A stretch of 64,000 nt of DNA from Dyella ginsengisoli LA-4 (lineage in GTDB: Bacteria > Pseudomonadota > Gammaproteobacteria > Xanthomonadales > Rhodanobacteraceae): assembly GCF_000334915.1 (NCBI RefSeq), contig NZ_AMSF01000037.1:62001-126000 (forward strand), written 5' to 3'. A program made the translations under genes and the position numbers. Positions 37,061 to 46,988 of the stretch are shown one piece after another (within the stretch, counting starts at the first letter, position 1; every line of letters starts with the position of its first letter). The notes under the pieces are model-generated. The model made no database searches and had not been told where the DNA came from. It saw only the letters and a list, made by a program, of their open reading frames with translations.

Positions 37061-37166
37061 GACCCGGAGCGCCTCATGCTTCCTGCCCAATCGGCAGGGT
37101 GGCGATCCTAGGTCAGGGCGAGCGCCTTGCCGCAAGCCCAGGCGGCTGATATAGATTGAAGCTGGG

Positions 37167-37186
37167 AGGCGCGATGCGCCTTTTTT
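37167..37186 (+). terminator. Hairpin with T run at the array edge
   Basis: A 6-bp perfect stem, AGGCGC-GAT-GCGCCT, is followed by six T on the plus strand. No plus-strand gene is visible just upstream, so either a small transcript ends here or the site is a relic. Confidence 0.5.
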
Positions 37187-37520
37187 GACCAGCGCGGCCG
37201 GCCCAAGGATTCCCGGCGATCGAGAGGCATCACACCCGTATCTCGACGAAATCAGCCGGAGCCGCTCGGCGTCTGGTCACTACCGAGACTCTGGCGCGGC
37301 ACGAAATCGATCTCGCGCGTTATCTGCGCAGCACCCGGCCAGTCGGGAAGAACTTTCCAGGACCGAGAGGGGAATCTGCAGTCCGTGCGGATTTATCGGC
37401 CAACACCCGCTCGTGCCATGCGCCAGCAAGACGTCGAACGCCGTTCGATCGACCAGCCCCTCGAACGGCGATTGCCTTGGATGGCTGTTCATCCGTGGCG
37501 CACGCCGAGGCCCTTTTGGC
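37187..37520. other. Gene-poor stretch between arr and the first attC
   Basis: No convincing gene. A 70-codon minus-strand frame (37280-37492) is open but has no ribosome site, family or unusual composition to support it. It could be a decayed distal cassette gene. No further attC-like sequence was found on the arr side. Confidence 0.4.
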
Positions 37521-37580
37521 GCCTGACGCTGGCGCTAAGCGGCGCGCGATGCGCGCTCCACCATGAACAAGGAGTTGGGT
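37521..37580 (-). repeat. attC site, cassette E
   Basis: On the minus strand the site runs from R'' (ACCCAAC) through a GC-rich imperfect palindrome around GGAGCGCGCAT/GCGCGCCGCTTAGCG to R' (GTCAGGC). The stop of the 87-aa gene at 37583 is directly beside it. R' has GTC in place of GTT, so it is slightly degenerate. Confidence 0.65.
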
Positions 37581-37582
37581 AG

Positions 37583-37846
37583 CTAGCCCAGGAGCACGAT
37601 CAGAGGCCATGCCAGACCGAAAGTGGCAAGGGCAAGAAAGAACGCCGATTGAAATGCGTACTTGGCGCGGGCCACGCACATGAGCCCCCAAGGCAGAAGG
37701 ACCAGCGGTCCCACCAACGCAACCCCAATCGCCGAATGTGCGAGGAAAAAGAGAACGGCACAGATCAGCAGACCGGCCATGGAAATAGCCAGAAGCCGCC
37801 AACGATGCGGAAAGAGCGAAGAAGATAGTTGCTGCAGAAAGGCCAT
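37583..37846 (-). CDS. Cassette protein, 87-aa membrane protein
   Basis: This 87-aa protein is mostly hydrophobic with about three helices (LLAISMAGLLICAVLFFLAH, IGVALVGPLVLLPWGLMCVA, FFLALATFGLAWPLIVLL). The gene sits between two attC sites with its stop against the downstream one, the compact layout of an integron cassette. No family recognised. Expression would depend on an outside promoter. Confidence 0.7.
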   Translation of the reverse strand: MAFLQQLSSSLFPHRWRLLAISMAGLLICAVLFFLAHSAIGVALVGPLVLLPWGLMCVARAKYAFQSAFFLALATFGLAWPLIVLLG

Positions 37847-37861
37847 GCGAACCCACCACTC

Positions 37862-37910
37862 GAGTTAAGCCGCGCGCATCAGTGCGTTCGCCTTGAAGGA
37901 GTTATTAGGC
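37862..37910 (-). repeat. attC site, cassette D (degenerate)
   Basis: The L boxes GAGTTAAGC and GCCTTGAA and the central palindrome GCGCGC-ATCAGT-GCG match the other sites in the array. Both outer core sites are imperfect (ATTAGGC at 37904-37910 instead of GTTAGGC, and GGTGGGT in place of the R' core). It may be poorly recombinogenic. Confidence 0.6.
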
Positions 37911-37916
37911 GCAGCC

Positions 37917-38150
37917 TCAAACGTTGTGCCTCGGATACCAGATCCCCTTCACAATGATCGGCCCGGCGTTTGGAACTATATGTTTTTGATCGAGGTCGGC
38001 GAACTTAACACCAGCAACGACGCTGGTGATCTCGACGTCACGCGATGGATAGCCATACTTGCGCAGAAGATCTTCGGCCGCAACCTGGGACTCGGCGGTT
38101 ACGCCAAACCCAAGACCACTGCTTGTGTTGAACCAGAACACAGTAAGCAT
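37917..38150 (-). CDS. Cassette protein, 77 aa
   Basis: This is a 77-aa protein starting 5 bp after the preceding core site and ending against the next attC, as cassette genes do. The central part AAEDLLRKYGYPSRDVEITSVVAG looks like an alpha/beta nucleic-acid or ligand-binding module, and no signal peptide is obvious despite an aromatic N-terminus (MLTVFWFNTSS). Not recognised. Confidence 0.65.
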   Translation of the reverse strand: MLTVFWFNTSSGLGFGVTAESQVAAEDLLRKYGYPSRDVEITSVVAGVKFADLDQKHIVPNAGPIIVKGIWYPRHNV

Positions 38151-38155
38151 GTTCT

Positions 38156-38207
38156 GCCTAACGCTGGAGTTAAGCGGCGGCGAAGCCGCTTGGATGACTG
38201 GCTAGAG
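38156..38207 (-). repeat. attC site, cassette C
   Basis: R' GTTAGGC (38156-38162) is intact. The arm GGAGTTAAGC, a GGCGGCGAAGCCGC palindrome and GCTTGGATGA follow. R'' reads CTCTAGC, one base off consensus. The same central palindrome recurs in the site at 39784. Confidence 0.75.
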
Positions 38208-38209
38208 TG

Positions 38210-38470
38210 CTACCCACAGCTGCCGACAGTCCCCATGCCCGCACTGATGCACATCTTCTTGCCGTTGCGGATAAAGACATATGTGTCTGAACAGAGGCCA
38301 TTTGCAGAGTGCAACGTTTTTAGCTCGGAAGGAGATAGCAACTTCGCAGCGTTTGCACGAACCAATCGGGAGTCGGCGCACTGGATGGCGATGGCCGCAG
38401 CGCCAAAAAGCCCAAGAGTACCGAATACAGCAAAAATAGCTACTACTGCACCGATTTGCATCCCTTTCAT
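38210..38470 (-). CDS. Cassette protein, 86-aa exported or membrane-anchored peptide
   Basis: This 86-aa protein has an N-terminal hydrophobic segment (IGAVVAIFAVFGTLGLFGAAAIAI) acting as signal or anchor. The remaining domain has four cysteines (CADS, GLCSD, KMCIS, GSCG) that could form disulfides outside the cytoplasm. Very strong ribosome site GGAGGTGAA before the ATG. Flanked by attC at its 3' end. Not recognised. Confidence 0.72.
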   Translation of the reverse strand: MKGMQIGAVVAIFAVFGTLGLFGAAAIAIQCADSRLVRANAAKLLSPSELKTLHSANGLCSDTYVFIRNGKKMCISAGMGTVGSCG

Positions 38471-38541
38471 TTCACCTCCGTTCTGGCAAGTGCCACGTGA
38501 TCATCCCCGGAGCCTTTGTGTCGCTGACCGCGAGCCCTACC

Positions 38542-38600
38542 TCTAACGCTGGAGTTAAGCGGCGCGCGTCAGCGCGTCCGCCTTGAACGAGATGTTAGGC
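38542..38600 (-). repeat. attC site, cassette B
   Basis: The most canonical site of the array: GTTAGAG-type R' (complement of CTCTAAC at 38541-38547), CTGGAGTTAAGC arm, GCGCGC...GCGCGT palindrome, CCGCCTTGAACGA arm and R'' GCCTAAC (complement of GTTAGGC at 38594-38600). It closely resembles the aadA-type attC arrangement. Confidence 0.85.
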
Positions 38601-38609
38601 CATCCATGA

Positions 38610-39383
38610 TCATCCCTTATTGACTGTGTAGCCGCAGATTTTACCGCCCAAAATTTCCCACCCCCCGCGACGCATGGGGGATTTCCACACAGAGTCGATG
38701 TTTACAAATAGACCCTTGCGACTATCGTCGCCTGCCAACCAACGATCAGGATAGGTAAGCGCTATTGGCACCCACCCTTTCCAAATAACGATCTCGCTAG
38801 AGATCGACATTCCGTTCGCCACCATTGGATGATTTAGATCTGTATCGTAAAAAGCCGCAAAATAGGGTGCCGGCACGGCATTTCTGTTTCCAACTGGACA
38901 CCTTCGATACCTCATCTCAACCAGCGTGATGGATCCAATTGGGACCCTGGAACTTGTCACATCATAAGTAACCATTGGCACGTTTGATTTCACAAACTCT
39001 ATATAGCCGTCTTTATAGTAACTACTTATCTTGTTAAGAGTTTCCTCATCGGCGACCGGTCTTGTTTTTACACCATATGCGGGATAGTCTGCATTCACCA
39101 TCTTCTCATATGTCGCAACAGGATCTTTGACGTCCAGCACAACCCACTTTGGGGTCGAAAAATCTCTTGAAGGTCGAAAGCCGAGATTTGAGAATCTAAA
39201 GTTGCATAGCTCATCGTCCGTCAGTTTCGAAAGATTGGCGCCATTGACTACTTTGTAGAAATCCGGGCAGATTTCCCGATCCGTGTTAGGATCCTGATAT
39301 GCCACTTGTCCGGCAACAACCAGCGCAGGCACCAAGCCAAGCGCTAGGGCTAAACAGCCCCTTCCAACACCAAAGTTGTCCAT
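38610..39383 (-). CDS. Cassette protein, 257-aa exported protein
   Basis: This 257-aa protein has a signal peptide (LALALGLVPALVVAGQVA) and a mature domain of mixed strands with Cys pairs (REICPDFYK, DELCNFRF, RRCPVGN, GKICGYTV). It is AT-rich compared with the flanking chromosome. AGG lies about 8 bp before the ATG. It is the second gene of a two-gene cassette ending in attC at 38542-38600. Not recognised; probably periplasmic or surface. Confidence 0.78.
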   Translation of the reverse strand: MDNFGVGRGCLALALGLVPALVVAGQVAYQDPNTDREICPDFYKVVNGANLSKLTDDELCNFRFSNLGFRPSRDFSTPKWVVLDVKDPVATYEKMVNADYPAYGVKTRPVADEETLNKISSYYKDGYIEFVKSNVPMVTYDVTSSRVPIGSITLVEMRYRRCPVGNRNAVPAPYFAAFYDTDLNHPMVANGMSISSEIVIWKGWVPIALTYPDRWLAGDDSRKGLFVNIDSVWKSPMRRGGWEILGGKICGYTVNKG

Positions 39384-39684
39384 ATTCTGCCTTTTCGGTG
39401 ATCAGACGAGGTAGAGGGAAATAGCCGACGTTACGTAGTATCGCAGGCATACGAATGCTGCCATCGTTCGCTAGAACGATGGCAGTCTTTGCGGCACTCG
39501 GGCTGGCAACAAGCACCGCGAGACCCTTCGCGACGATGCCGAGAATGGCCACGATGAAGAAACACGCAAATACCGTCTGAATGGCGCAACCTGAGAGATA
39601 CATTGATGCCTCGCTTAGGTTGCCGAAGAGCACGGCGACAACCGCGGCAAATCCCGCGAGAAGCCAGCCAGAAAACTTATCCAT
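39286..39684 (-). CDS. Cassette protein, 132-aa membrane protein overlapping the next gene
   Basis: This 132-aa protein has two or three hydrophobic helices (WLLAGFAAVVAVLFG, CAIQTVFACFFIVAILGIVAKG, then LAVLVAS). Its last 98 bases overlap the start of the 257-aa gene in another frame. The C-terminal part (FPLPRLITEKAEYGQ onward) may therefore be a byproduct of that overlap, or the reading frame may have shifted. ATG at 39684 behind AAAGGG. No attC separates the two genes. Confidence 0.55.
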   Translation of the reverse strand: MDKFSGWLLAGFAAVVAVLFGNLSEASMYLSGCAIQTVFACFFIVAILGIVAKGLAVLVASPSAAKTAIVLANDGSIRMPAILRNVGYFPLPRLITEKAEYGQLWCWKGLFSPSAWLGACAGCCRTSGISGS

Positions 39685-39783
39685 GTTTTTTTGACCCTTT
39701 GCCAATTGCGCCCATAAGGAGGCTATTGACTAGAACCTTTTCGTGAAGATGGTCGATTGGCGAATCCATACGCTCCAGAACCT

Positions 39784-39838
39784 TCTAACGTCGGAGTTAA
39801 GCGGCGGCGAAGCCGTCCGCTTGGATGAGTGGTTAGAC
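39784..39838 (-). repeat. attC site, cassette A
   Basis: R'' GTCTAAC (complement of GTTAGAC, 39832-39838) and R' GTTAGA (complement of TCTAAC, 39784-39789) flank arms GGAGTTAAGC and CGCTTGGATGA around a GGCGGCGAAGCCGTC palindrome. The stop codon of the 73-aa gene lies inside R'', a frequent cassette feature. Confidence 0.82.
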
Positions 39839-40054
39839 TGTCGGGAGTCTTGATTTAGCGGCAGCTTTGCCACGTTTGATGAGACCGACGCCGGCTACGA
39901 GGAGTGCGATTGCGCCGATTGCTTGCCCCGTGATGTAACCCGCGGAGTACGCCGAATTGATGCTAGCGGCCTGGACGTTGCGGATAAGGGCAAAGCAATC
40001 CACTCCTCCTCTCAACATAAAGGCCACGCCGGCAAAGATCAGAAGGTTTTTCAT
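39833..40054 (-). CDS. Cassette protein, 73-aa membrane protein
   Basis: This 73-aa protein has an N-terminal hydrophobic segment (LLIFAGVAFMLRGG) and a second one near the end (AIGAIALLVAGVGLI) followed by a basic tail. GGAAG precedes the ATG by six bases. It is the first gene of the array, closest to the presumed attI side. Not recognised. Confidence 0.68.
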   Translation of the reverse strand: MKNLLIFAGVAFMLRGGVDCFALIRNVQAASINSAYSAGYITGQAIGAIALLVAGVGLIKRGKAAAKSRLPTV

Positions 40055-40079
40055 AAGCGCTTCCGTTGCGATGAGTAAA

Positions 40080-40086
40080 GCCTAAC
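40080..40086 (-). other. Lone GTTAGGC core site (possible attI junction)
   Basis: The minus strand has GTTAGGC, the integron crossover core, just upstream of the first cassette gene. A full attC fold does not follow on the far side, where only a short hairpin (ACCCC-ACATC-CGGGGT) is seen. This is what an attI x cassette junction or a decayed attC would look like. Confidence 0.5.
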
Positions 40087-40331
40087 GCTTAGTAGACCCC
40101 ACATCCGGGGTGTTGCACCGAGTATGCATGGCCCCATCCGCAGCGGGCAAGTTGAAAATTTAGCGCCCCTTCAATCAGTTGCAAAGAAAACTCAAGGCAA
40201 GCATCGCCTGTAGTGACCGGTGTTACACGGCGGAAGTGAGGGTGTATGAGTTACACCGGCAGATATGCCGGCGTAACAGACGGCTCGTCAGGGGTCTCTC
40301 GGTCGCGTGCACCACCGCAGGACCAGCTTTA
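40087..40331. other. Non-coding stretch between cassette array and ABC exporter
   Basis: No gene is supported. The segment contains CCGGTGTTACAC near 40218 and GTTACACCGG near 40250, an imperfect inverted pair, and a second hairpin-like CCGGCAGATATGCCGG. A cassette promoter or decayed attI/intI remnant could lie here, but none can be shown. Confidence 0.35.
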
Positions 40332-42176
<1,845 letters not shown>

Positions 42177-42372
42177 GTGGGTGTCCGGGGGAGCAGAGCG
42201 GCTCGGGCTTCGACTCACCGATCAATGGGGTGCGTCGGCAGGCGAACCAGGAGCATGGAGAGGCACTAGTCTAGACCGCGACGAGGTGGCCACAGCAGCG
42301 CCGCCGACAAGGAACCGGCGTATGCCGCATGGTCAGGGAACGACTCGCCACCGGGGCCCGCGCATCGGGCGA

Positions 42373-42810
42373 ATGCAGCAGGCCTGGTTCAGTGCGCTGA
42401 TCGCTGCAGCGTTGCTTGTGGCCGGTCGGCTGACGGCGGTGCAGGAGCATCGGCGCGACGCCATGCTGGCTCAGGCCCATGGCCGCGTCACGGCGGTCGT
42501 TCCGCGGTGTGGCTATTACGACGGCCACAGGAGGACGCGCTGCAAATGGTTCCCGACCGTGCAGTTCAGCACCGCCGAAGGACAGACCATCACTTTCATC
42601 TCGAACGTAGGTATGCGCGAGCCGGCGTTCGTCGAAGGCCAAGGGGTTCAGGTACGTTATGACCCGCATGCGGCAAGCGTGAAAGAAAGCGCCTTCATCA
42701 TGGGCTACGGGCTGCGCCATTCCACGTTCCTCTACTGCCTGGCAATTGCTGCATCGGCGCTTGCTTGCCTGTTGGCCCCGATGGCGTGGCACGAGAGGTG
42801 TAAGGCATGA
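42373..42810 (+). CDS. DUF3592-like membrane protein
   Basis: This 145-aa protein has an N-terminal membrane helix (WFSALIAAALLVAGRL), an extracytoplasmic beta domain (ARGRVTAVVP-type, FPTVQFSTAEGQTITF, QVRYDPHAA) and a C-terminal helix (LYCLAIAASALACLLAP). This is the layout of DUF3592 proteins. Function unknown. ATG at 42373; upstream in-frame sequence is antisense to the exporter start and not used. Confidence 0.75.
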   Translation: MQQAWFSALIAAALLVAGRLTAVQEHRRDAMLAQAHGRVTAVVPRCGYYDGHRRTRCKWFPTVQFSTAEGQTITFISNVGMREPAFVEGQGVQVRYDPHAASVKESAFIMGYGLRHSTFLYCLAIAASALACLLAPMAWHERCKA

Positions 42811-42856
42811 GGCGCGCACCGCATGGCGTGGGCCACGACCCTGGCAGTGCGCGCGA

Positions 42857-43540
42857 TCAGCGATCGCGACGCGAGGCGATCCGGTCGGCCAGGCGGGTCG
42901 GTTCGGGCAGCTTGTAGCCCCGTCCGGCCGCCAGCACGCGTTCGGCCGCGGTCGCCTGCGAGACCCGATGGCCGGCCGAAACGATCAACGGCTGGACGCG
43001 GTCCTTGCTCCTCAGCACGGTGCCGATCACCCGCCCCTGGTACAGCAACGGCTGGCGATCGCCGCGCTTCGGCCCGACCGGCTCGTGGCGACCGACCAGG
43101 ACCTTCTTCGCCACGCCGATCGTGGGCAGGCCGGTGATCACGCCCAGGTGTGCGGCGATGCCCAGCCCGCGCGGATGTGCCACGCCATGGCCATCGACGA
43201 GCACCAGGTCCGGCACCTGCGGCAACTGCGCCAGCGCAGCGAGCACGGCGGGCAGTTCGCGGAACGAGAGCAGGCCCGGGATGTAGGGCATCCGCGTCGG
43301 CAGGCGGGCCACGACCTCAGCCAGCGGCTGCAGGGTGTCGGCATCGAGCAGCACGGCGGCGGCGCGGGTGATTGCGCCACCTTCTTCGAAGCCCACGTCC
43401 ACGCCGGCGAGGCGCCGCAATGGAGCAAGATCGTCCTGCAGAAGCACGCGCGTGGCGAGCTCCGCCTGCAATTGCCGGGCACGGGGCACGTCGCCGTCCC
43501 AGGCGAGCAGCTCGGGGGGTACGTCGAGTCGGACTTCCAT
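42857..43540 (-). CDS. nfi: Endonuclease V
   Basis: This 227-aa deoxyinosine-specific endonuclease nicks DNA near deaminated adenine for repair. Signatures: [11 protein letters not shown] with the first catalytic Asp, [32 protein letters not shown] with the second Asp, IGVAKK and [11 protein letters not shown] near the end. The ATG at 43540 gives an N-terminus of family length; another in-frame ATG at 43594 adds 18 Ala-rich residues. Confidence 0.95.
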   Translation of the reverse strand: MEVRLDVPPELLAWDGDVPRARQLQAELATRVLLQDDLAPLRRLAGVDVGFEEGGAITRAAAVLLDADTLQPLAEVVARLPTRMPYIPGLLSFRELPAVLAALAQLPQVPDLVLVDGHGVAHPRGLGIAAHLGVITGLPTIGVAKKVLVGRHEPVGPKRGDRQPLLYQGRVIGTVLRSKDRVQPLIVSAGHRVSQATAAERVLAAGRGYKLPEPTRLADRIASRRDR

Positions 43541-43628
43541 CCCGCCAGCCTGAACGCCCGCCGCCGAAGATGCCAGCGCGGCCGGGGATTCCATTGACCC
43601 CTCGCGGAGCGACTCCGATCATTTCGGG

Positions 43629-46016
43629 ATGCCCAAGTTCCTGCGCCTGCTGCTGACCCTTCTGCTCCTGCTCGGCAGCGCCACCGCCGCGGCACGCCAG
43701 GCCGACGCCCCGGCCACGCCGCCCACACCCGACCAGGCGCTGGCACAGATGCGCGGCCAGCTCGACGGCATCAAGAAGGCGCTGGACAGCCAGCCCGATA
43801 CGGCCGCGCTCACCGACCTGCGCAATCAGGCACTGGCCGTGCAGGACCAGGCCAGCCAGTTGGCGACCAGCCTCTCCCCCCAGGTGCAGGCCGCGCAGGC
43901 GCAACTGGCCGTGCTCGGCCCGGTGCCGGACAAGAACACCACCGAGACACCGGAGGTGCGCAACCAGCGCCGCAAGCTGGAGAAGGCGGCGGCCGATGTC
44001 GATGCGCAGATGAAGCAGGCGCAGCTGATGGGCCAGGAGGCCGAGCAACTGGCCACCCAGCTCTCGGACCTGCGACGCAACGCGTTCCAGGCACGGCTGG
44101 CCGAACGCACGGCCACGCCGTTCAGCCGCGCGTTCTGGTCCGACCCGCTGCGCAGCCTGCCCGCGGACCTGCATCGGCTGCGCAACCTTGGCGATGACCT
44201 GCGCGACGCGATCGTCGCGGCATGGCTGCCGCCGAACCGCACGCCGTTCCTCGCCTGCCTGCTGGCGGCCGCCCTGCTGCTGGGCGTCGGCCGCTGGCTG
44301 CTCGAGCGCGGCCTGTTGCGCTTCACGCAGAACCGCGTGCCGGCGGGCCACCTGCGCCGCAGTGCGCTGGCCCTGGCAATCGCCCTGCTCACGGCGCTCA
44401 ACACCGGCCTGGCAGCAGAACTGGCGCTGCAGTCGCTGGACTGGAACGGCCTGCTCGACGGCGACCTGCATGCACTGGGGCTGCAGATGGTGCGGCTGGC
44501 ACTGCTCAGTGCCTATATCGCCGGGCTCGGCCGCGCCCTGCTCTCTGCCACGCGGCCGAGCTGGCGGATGCCGGGACTCTCCGATGCCGAGGCCTGCGCG
44601 CTGCGACCGCTGCCATGGCGGCTGGCCATGGCCGTTGCCCTGCTCGGCGCGATGGAGCTGGTGAACCACGCGATCAGCGCCAGCCTGCCGGCCACGGTGG
44701 CCACCCGCGGATTGATCGCCCTGGTGATCAGTGGCCTGCTGCTCTCCCTGCTGATGCGCCAGGCGCGTGCGCGCCGCAGCGAGCTGGCCAACGGCGAGAC
44801 CCCGCCGGGTCGCCCGCTGTGGGTGGGGATCGGACTGGGCGTGCTGATGGTCGCCGCCATCCTGGGCGTGCTGGGCGTGGCCACCGGCTACATCGCGCTG
44901 GCGTTCTTCATCGCAGTGAACACGGTATGGATCGGCGTGGTGGTCGCCTCGCTGTACCTGGCTTCGCACGTGCTGAACGACCTGTGGGAGCTGCTGCTCT
45001 CGCCCCGCGGTAGCAACGGCCAGCGCCTGCAGGACGCGTTCGAGGTCACGCCGGAGCGGCTGGAGCAGGCCCGCACGGTACTCGCCGGCATGACCCGCGC
45101 CTTCGCCCTGCTGCTGGCGATCGCCGCGGTGGTGTCACGCCTGGGGGCCAGTCCGGAAGACCTCGGCGCCAGCGTCGGCTCGCTGCTGGGCGGATTCAAT
45201 TTCGGCGAGCTGAAGCTGGCGCCGGCGGATGTGCTCAAGGCGCTGGCGGTGCTGGTCGCGGGCCTGTTCGTGGTCCGCACGCTCAAGCGCTGGCTGGATC
45301 GCGAGCTGCTGCCGAACACCCGCCTCGACCCCGGCATGCGCAGCTCGATGGTGACCCTGCTCGGCTACGTCGGCGGCGTGCTGGTGGTGGTGATGGCGCT
45401 GGCCACGCTGAAGGTGAGCCTGCAGAACATCGCCTGGATCGCCAGCGCGTTGTCGGTGGGCATCGGCTTCGGTCTGCAGGCGATCGTGTCGAACTTCATC
45501 TCCGGACTGATCCTGCTGGCCGAGCGCCCGGTGAAGGTGGGCGACTGGATCAGCATCAACGACGTGGAAGGCGACATCCGCCGGATCAACGTGCGCGCCA
45601 CCGAGATCCAGCTGTGGGACCGCTCCACGGTGATCGTGCCGAACTCGCAGCTGATCACCCAGAACGTGCGCAACGTGACCCTGGCCAATGCGCTGGGCCG
45701 GGTCAGCTTCACCCTGCCGATGCCGCTGGACACCGACGCGGCGCACGTGCGCGACGTGATCCTGACGGTGCTCGCTGCCCACCCCGGCACGCTGGACGAC
45801 CCGGCCCCGTTCGTACGGCTGGACAGTGTCACCACCACCCACATCGTGTTCGGCGCCTACGCCTACACCCGCAGCCCGCGCGATGCTTCGATGGTGAAGA
45901 GCGAGATCCTGTTCACCCTGCTGACCCGCCTGCGCGAGGAGAGCCTGCGCCTGATCCGCCCGCAGGACATGGTGGTGCACCGCTCGCCGCGCCCGCCCGC
46001 ACCCGGCGAGGACTGA
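43629..46016 (+). CDS. MscS-family mechanosensitive channel with DUF3772 domain
   Basis: This 795-aa protein has a signal peptide (FLRLLLTLLLLLGSATAAARQ), a periplasmic coiled-coil DUF3772 region to about residue 190, and many membrane helices. The MscS core follows: pore helix IAWIASALSVGIGFGLQAIVSNFISG, then the beta domain ERPVKVGDWISINDVEGDIRRIN and VPNSQLI. It should release solutes during osmotic downshock. It is larger than MscS (286 aa), in the MscK/YbiO-like group. Divergent from nfi. Confidence 0.9.
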   Translation: MPKFLRLLLTLLLLLGSATAAARQADAPATPPTPDQALAQMRGQLDGIKKALDSQPDTAALTDLRNQALAVQDQASQLATSLSPQVQAAQAQLAVLGPVPDKNTTETPEVRNQRRKLEKAAADVDAQMKQAQLMGQEAEQLATQLSDLRRNAFQARLAERTATPFSRAFWSDPLRSLPADLHRLRNLGDDLRDAIVAAWLPPNRTPFLACLLAAALLLGVGRWLLERGLLRFTQNRVPAGHLRRSALALAIALLTALNTGLAAELALQSLDWNGLLDGDLHALGLQMVRLALLSAYIAGLGRALLSATRPSWRMPGLSDAEACALRPLPWRLAMAVALLGAMELVNHAISASLPATVATRGLIALVISGLLLSLLMRQARARRSELANGETPPGRPLWVGIGLGVLMVAAILGVLGVATGYIALAFFIAVNTVWIGVVVASLYLASHVLNDLWELLLSPRGSNGQRLQDAFEVTPERLEQARTVLAGMTRAFALLLAIAAVVSRLGASPEDLGASVGSLLGGFNFGELKLAPADVLKALAVLVAGLFVVRTLKRWLDRELLPNTRLDPGMRSSMVTLLGYVGGVLVVVMALATLKVSLQNIAWIASALSVGIGFGLQAIVSNFISGLILLAERPVKVGDWISINDVEGDIRRINVRATEIQLWDRSTVIVPNSQLITQNVRNVTLANALGRVSFTLPMPLDTDAAHVRDVILTVLAAHPGTLDDPAPFVRLDSVTTTHIVFGAYAYTRSPRDASMVKSEILFTLLTRLREESLRLIRPQDMVVHRSPRPPAPGED

Positions 46017-46096
46017 ACAGGCGCCGGCCCGGCGGGACTCGACAGCCGGGTCCCGACGCGCGAGGCTGGAACTCCGTTCCTCGACGGAGGCGATCC

Positions 46097-46912
46097 ATGG
46101 GACTCACGCAGCGCCATCCGGCCGCCCCGCTGGATGCCCTGGTCGAAAAGATCTGGGACTGGGACATGCCGACCTGCGGACACCACCTCGAGCGGGTGCT
46201 GCCGCAACCGGGCGCGCAGCTGATCATCAACCTGCGCGAGGACGAGACGCGCGTCTATACCGACGAGCCGCAGCGCCGCTGCCTGCGCGCATCCGGCAGC
46301 GTGCTGGGCGGCCCGCGGGTGACCAGCCAGATCATCGACACCGCCGAGCAGGTGCGCGTGATGGGCGTGGTGTTCCGACCCGGCGGTGCGCATGCGCTCA
46401 CGGCCGAAGACCAGCAGGCCCTGCTGGCGCGGGACATCGACCTGGAAGACCTGTTCGGCAGCCACGCACGGCGACTGCGCGAGCAGTTGCTCGAAGCGAC
46501 CGGACCGCAGGCACGCCTGCAGCTCCTCGAGCAATGGCTGCGCGCCCACCGGCGCGGACCGGCGATCGATCCGGCGGTGGCGCATGCCGCCGCAACGCTG
46601 GATCGCGCGCCGCAGTGGGCGCGCATCGCCGGCGTGGTGGAACAGACCGGCCTGTCCGACGACCGCCTGCGGATGCGCTTCCGGCGCCAGATCGGCATCG
46701 GCCTGAAGCGCTACGCGCGACTGCAGCGCTTTCGCGCGGTGGTGGTACAGGTGCACCGGGCCGGCGCCGTGGACTGGTGCCGGGTGGCTGCCGACGGCGG
46801 CTTTACCGACCAGGCGCACCTGGTGCGCGAGTTCCGTGCCTTTGCCGGGCTCACCCCCGGCGCGTTCCTGGCGCAGCGCGGCCCGCACCTGAATCACCTG
46901 GTGATCGGGTAG
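46097..46912 (+). CDS. AraC-family regulator with DUF6597-like N-terminus
   Basis: This 271-aa regulator has an N-terminal cupin-like domain of the type often called DUF6597 (GHHLERVLPQPGAQLIINLRED, VMGVVFRPGGAHAL). The AraC double helix-turn-helix is from about residue 165 (IAGVVEQTGLSDDRLRMRFRRQIGIGLKRY, then VAADGGFTDQAHLVREFRAFAGLTPG). The ATG at 46097 has a perfect GGAGG site. It precedes a VOC protein gene by 76 bp, a pair commonly conserved, and probably regulates it. Confidence 0.9.
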   Translation: MGLTQRHPAAPLDALVEKIWDWDMPTCGHHLERVLPQPGAQLIINLREDETRVYTDEPQRRCLRASGSVLGGPRVTSQIIDTAEQVRVMGVVFRPGGAHALTAEDQQALLARDIDLEDLFGSHARRLREQLLEATGPQARLQLLEQWLRAHRRGPAIDPAVAHAAATLDRAPQWARIAGVVEQTGLSDDRLRMRFRRQIGIGLKRYARLQRFRAVVVQVHRAGAVDWCRVAADGGFTDQAHLVREFRAFAGLTPGAFLAQRGPHLNHLVIG

Positions 46913-46988
46913 CCGCGCGGAAAATCGCCAAGACGGCATCGCGCGCGCGGCGCCAGGCTTGTCCCACCCGCTATCGAGGAGACCCGCC

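Larger units (their letters stand above)
37521..40086 (-). mobile_element. Integron cassette array without visible integrase (CALIN-like)
   Basis: There are five attC-like sites, at 37521, 37862, 38156, 38542 and 39784, all in the same orientation. Each lies just past the 3' end of one or two minus-strand genes encoding small membrane or exported proteins of lower GC than the flanks. The array ends at a lone GTTAGGC core site at 40080-40086. An intI gene would be expected on the high-coordinate side, but an ABC exporter gene follows instead. The whole matches a cluster of attC sites lacking an integron integrase. Confidence 0.8.

Noticed and set aside
37320-37859. 179-codon minus-strand frame
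   Set aside because: It runs through an attC site and out of frame with the 87-aa cassette gene; not supported.
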